From Chloroflexota bacterium (GTDB lineage: Bacteria > Chloroflexota > Anaerolineae > UBA4142): a stretch of DNA of 64,000 nt. Under the pieces are notes generated by a model. That model was given only the letters and a program-made list of their open reading frames with translations, ran no database searches and was not told the origin of the DNA. Positions 63,893-64,000 of this stretch are shown here, in pieces. Position 1 is the stretch's first letter, and every line of letters starts with the position of its first letter. Made by a program: the position numbers and the translations under genes. The stretch spans positions 186,001 to 250,000 of the forward strand of contig JACRMI010000191.1 of NCBI GenBank assembly GCA_016215025.1, written 5' to 3'.

Positions 63893-64000
63893 CGATTGTT
63901 CCTCGCCGATAGATTGATTGCAGTAGCCGATCCGATAGGACACACAAACCCTATCCATGCCTCTGCCTCAGAGACATCGTGAAAAATCGGGATGCCTAGC
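63889..64000 (-). CDS. Partial CDS at the right edge (C-terminus only)
   Basis: An open minus-strand frame enters from beyond 64000 and ends at TGA 63889-63891, overlapping the next start by ATGA. The last residues include GIPIFHDVSEAEAWIGFV and SATAINLSARNNR. It is too short to assign to a family. Because a terminase would be expected upstream of portal genes, that family could lie here, but nothing visible proves it. Confidence 0.5.
   Translation of the reverse strand, partial: LGIPIFHDVSEAEAWIGFVCPIGSATAINLSARNNR

Larger units (their letters stand above)
31096..64000. mobile_element. Prophage (siphophage type), right end beyond the window
   Basis: From the 3' end of tRNA-Arg(TCG) the content changes to integrase, a 36-tRNA array, HNH nuclease, and a long minus-strand series of tail, capsid, protease and portal genes. 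Order and families fit a long-tailed HK97-type temperate phage. Terminase, replication and repressor genes were not found and presumably lie beyond 64000. The left border is inferred from integrase position; no att repeat could be compared. Confidence 0.85.

Overview
ORGANISM AND OVERALL CHARACTER. The window looks like a bacterial chromosome, most likely Chloroflexota (Anaerolineae-like), carrying part of an integrated tailed phage. Pointers to this group are lipoproteins and secreted proteins with Pro/Thr linkers, a YfhO-type membrane protein next to a PMT-family glycosyltransferase, a CGNR/ABATE protein, and many dispersed palindromic repeats. The assignment rests on protein style only, not on a marker gene.

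REGION 1 (1-7.5 kb, minus strand). A run of small single-domain genes: VOC, helix-hairpin-helix, ClbS/DinB-like, alpha/beta hydrolase, DUF1801, MFS, DHFR-like, SnoaL-like, SRPBCC and VOC. Three families occur twice. One DUF1801 gene is split by a ~105-bp palindrome-ended insertion. At 7.54-7.62 kb two near-consensus promoters face each other between a ClbS-like gene and a CGNR regulator.

REGION 2 (7.6-28.9 kb, host chromosome). tgt with an intruding repeat; a single-haem cytochrome c; an ECF sigma / membrane anti-sigma-like / propeller-lipoprotein unit; a CBS protein with an FprA-like ferredoxin reductase; a Vgb-like lipoprotein; two MFS exporters; an SDR preceded by an SGNH-hydrolase remnant; a PMT-like glycosyltransferase; a ThDP enzyme; two paralogous secreted proteins; an ornithine cyclodeaminase-like enzyme translationally coupled to a YfhO protein; and a DUF6941-like protein.

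REGION 3 (28.9-31.1 kb). tRNA-Arg(CCG), then a histidine unit: a leader ORF with 8 His codons, an attenuator with a matching antiterminator strand, hisS, and tRNA-His. tRNA-Arg(TCG) follows.

REGION 4 (31.1-64 kb, prophage, truncated at the right edge). A tyrosine integrase lies just downstream of tRNA-Arg(TCG), the probable attachment gene. Next come a zinc-ribbon membrane protein, an HNH nuclease and a minus-strand array of 36 tRNA genes covering all 20 amino acids. A small promoter-terminator unit precedes the array. The rest is a minus-strand siphophage programme, read from the right edge: two small genes (one frameshifted), two membrane proteins, portal fused to a MuF-like domain, HK97-type protease, fibre-like protein, HK97-fold capsid, connectors, tail tube, gpG/gpT chaperones joined by a -1 slippery site, tape measure, tail tip and fibre-like proteins, a GH128-like hydrolase and small secreted or membrane proteins. 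Terminase, replication, repressor and the right attachment site are not in the window.
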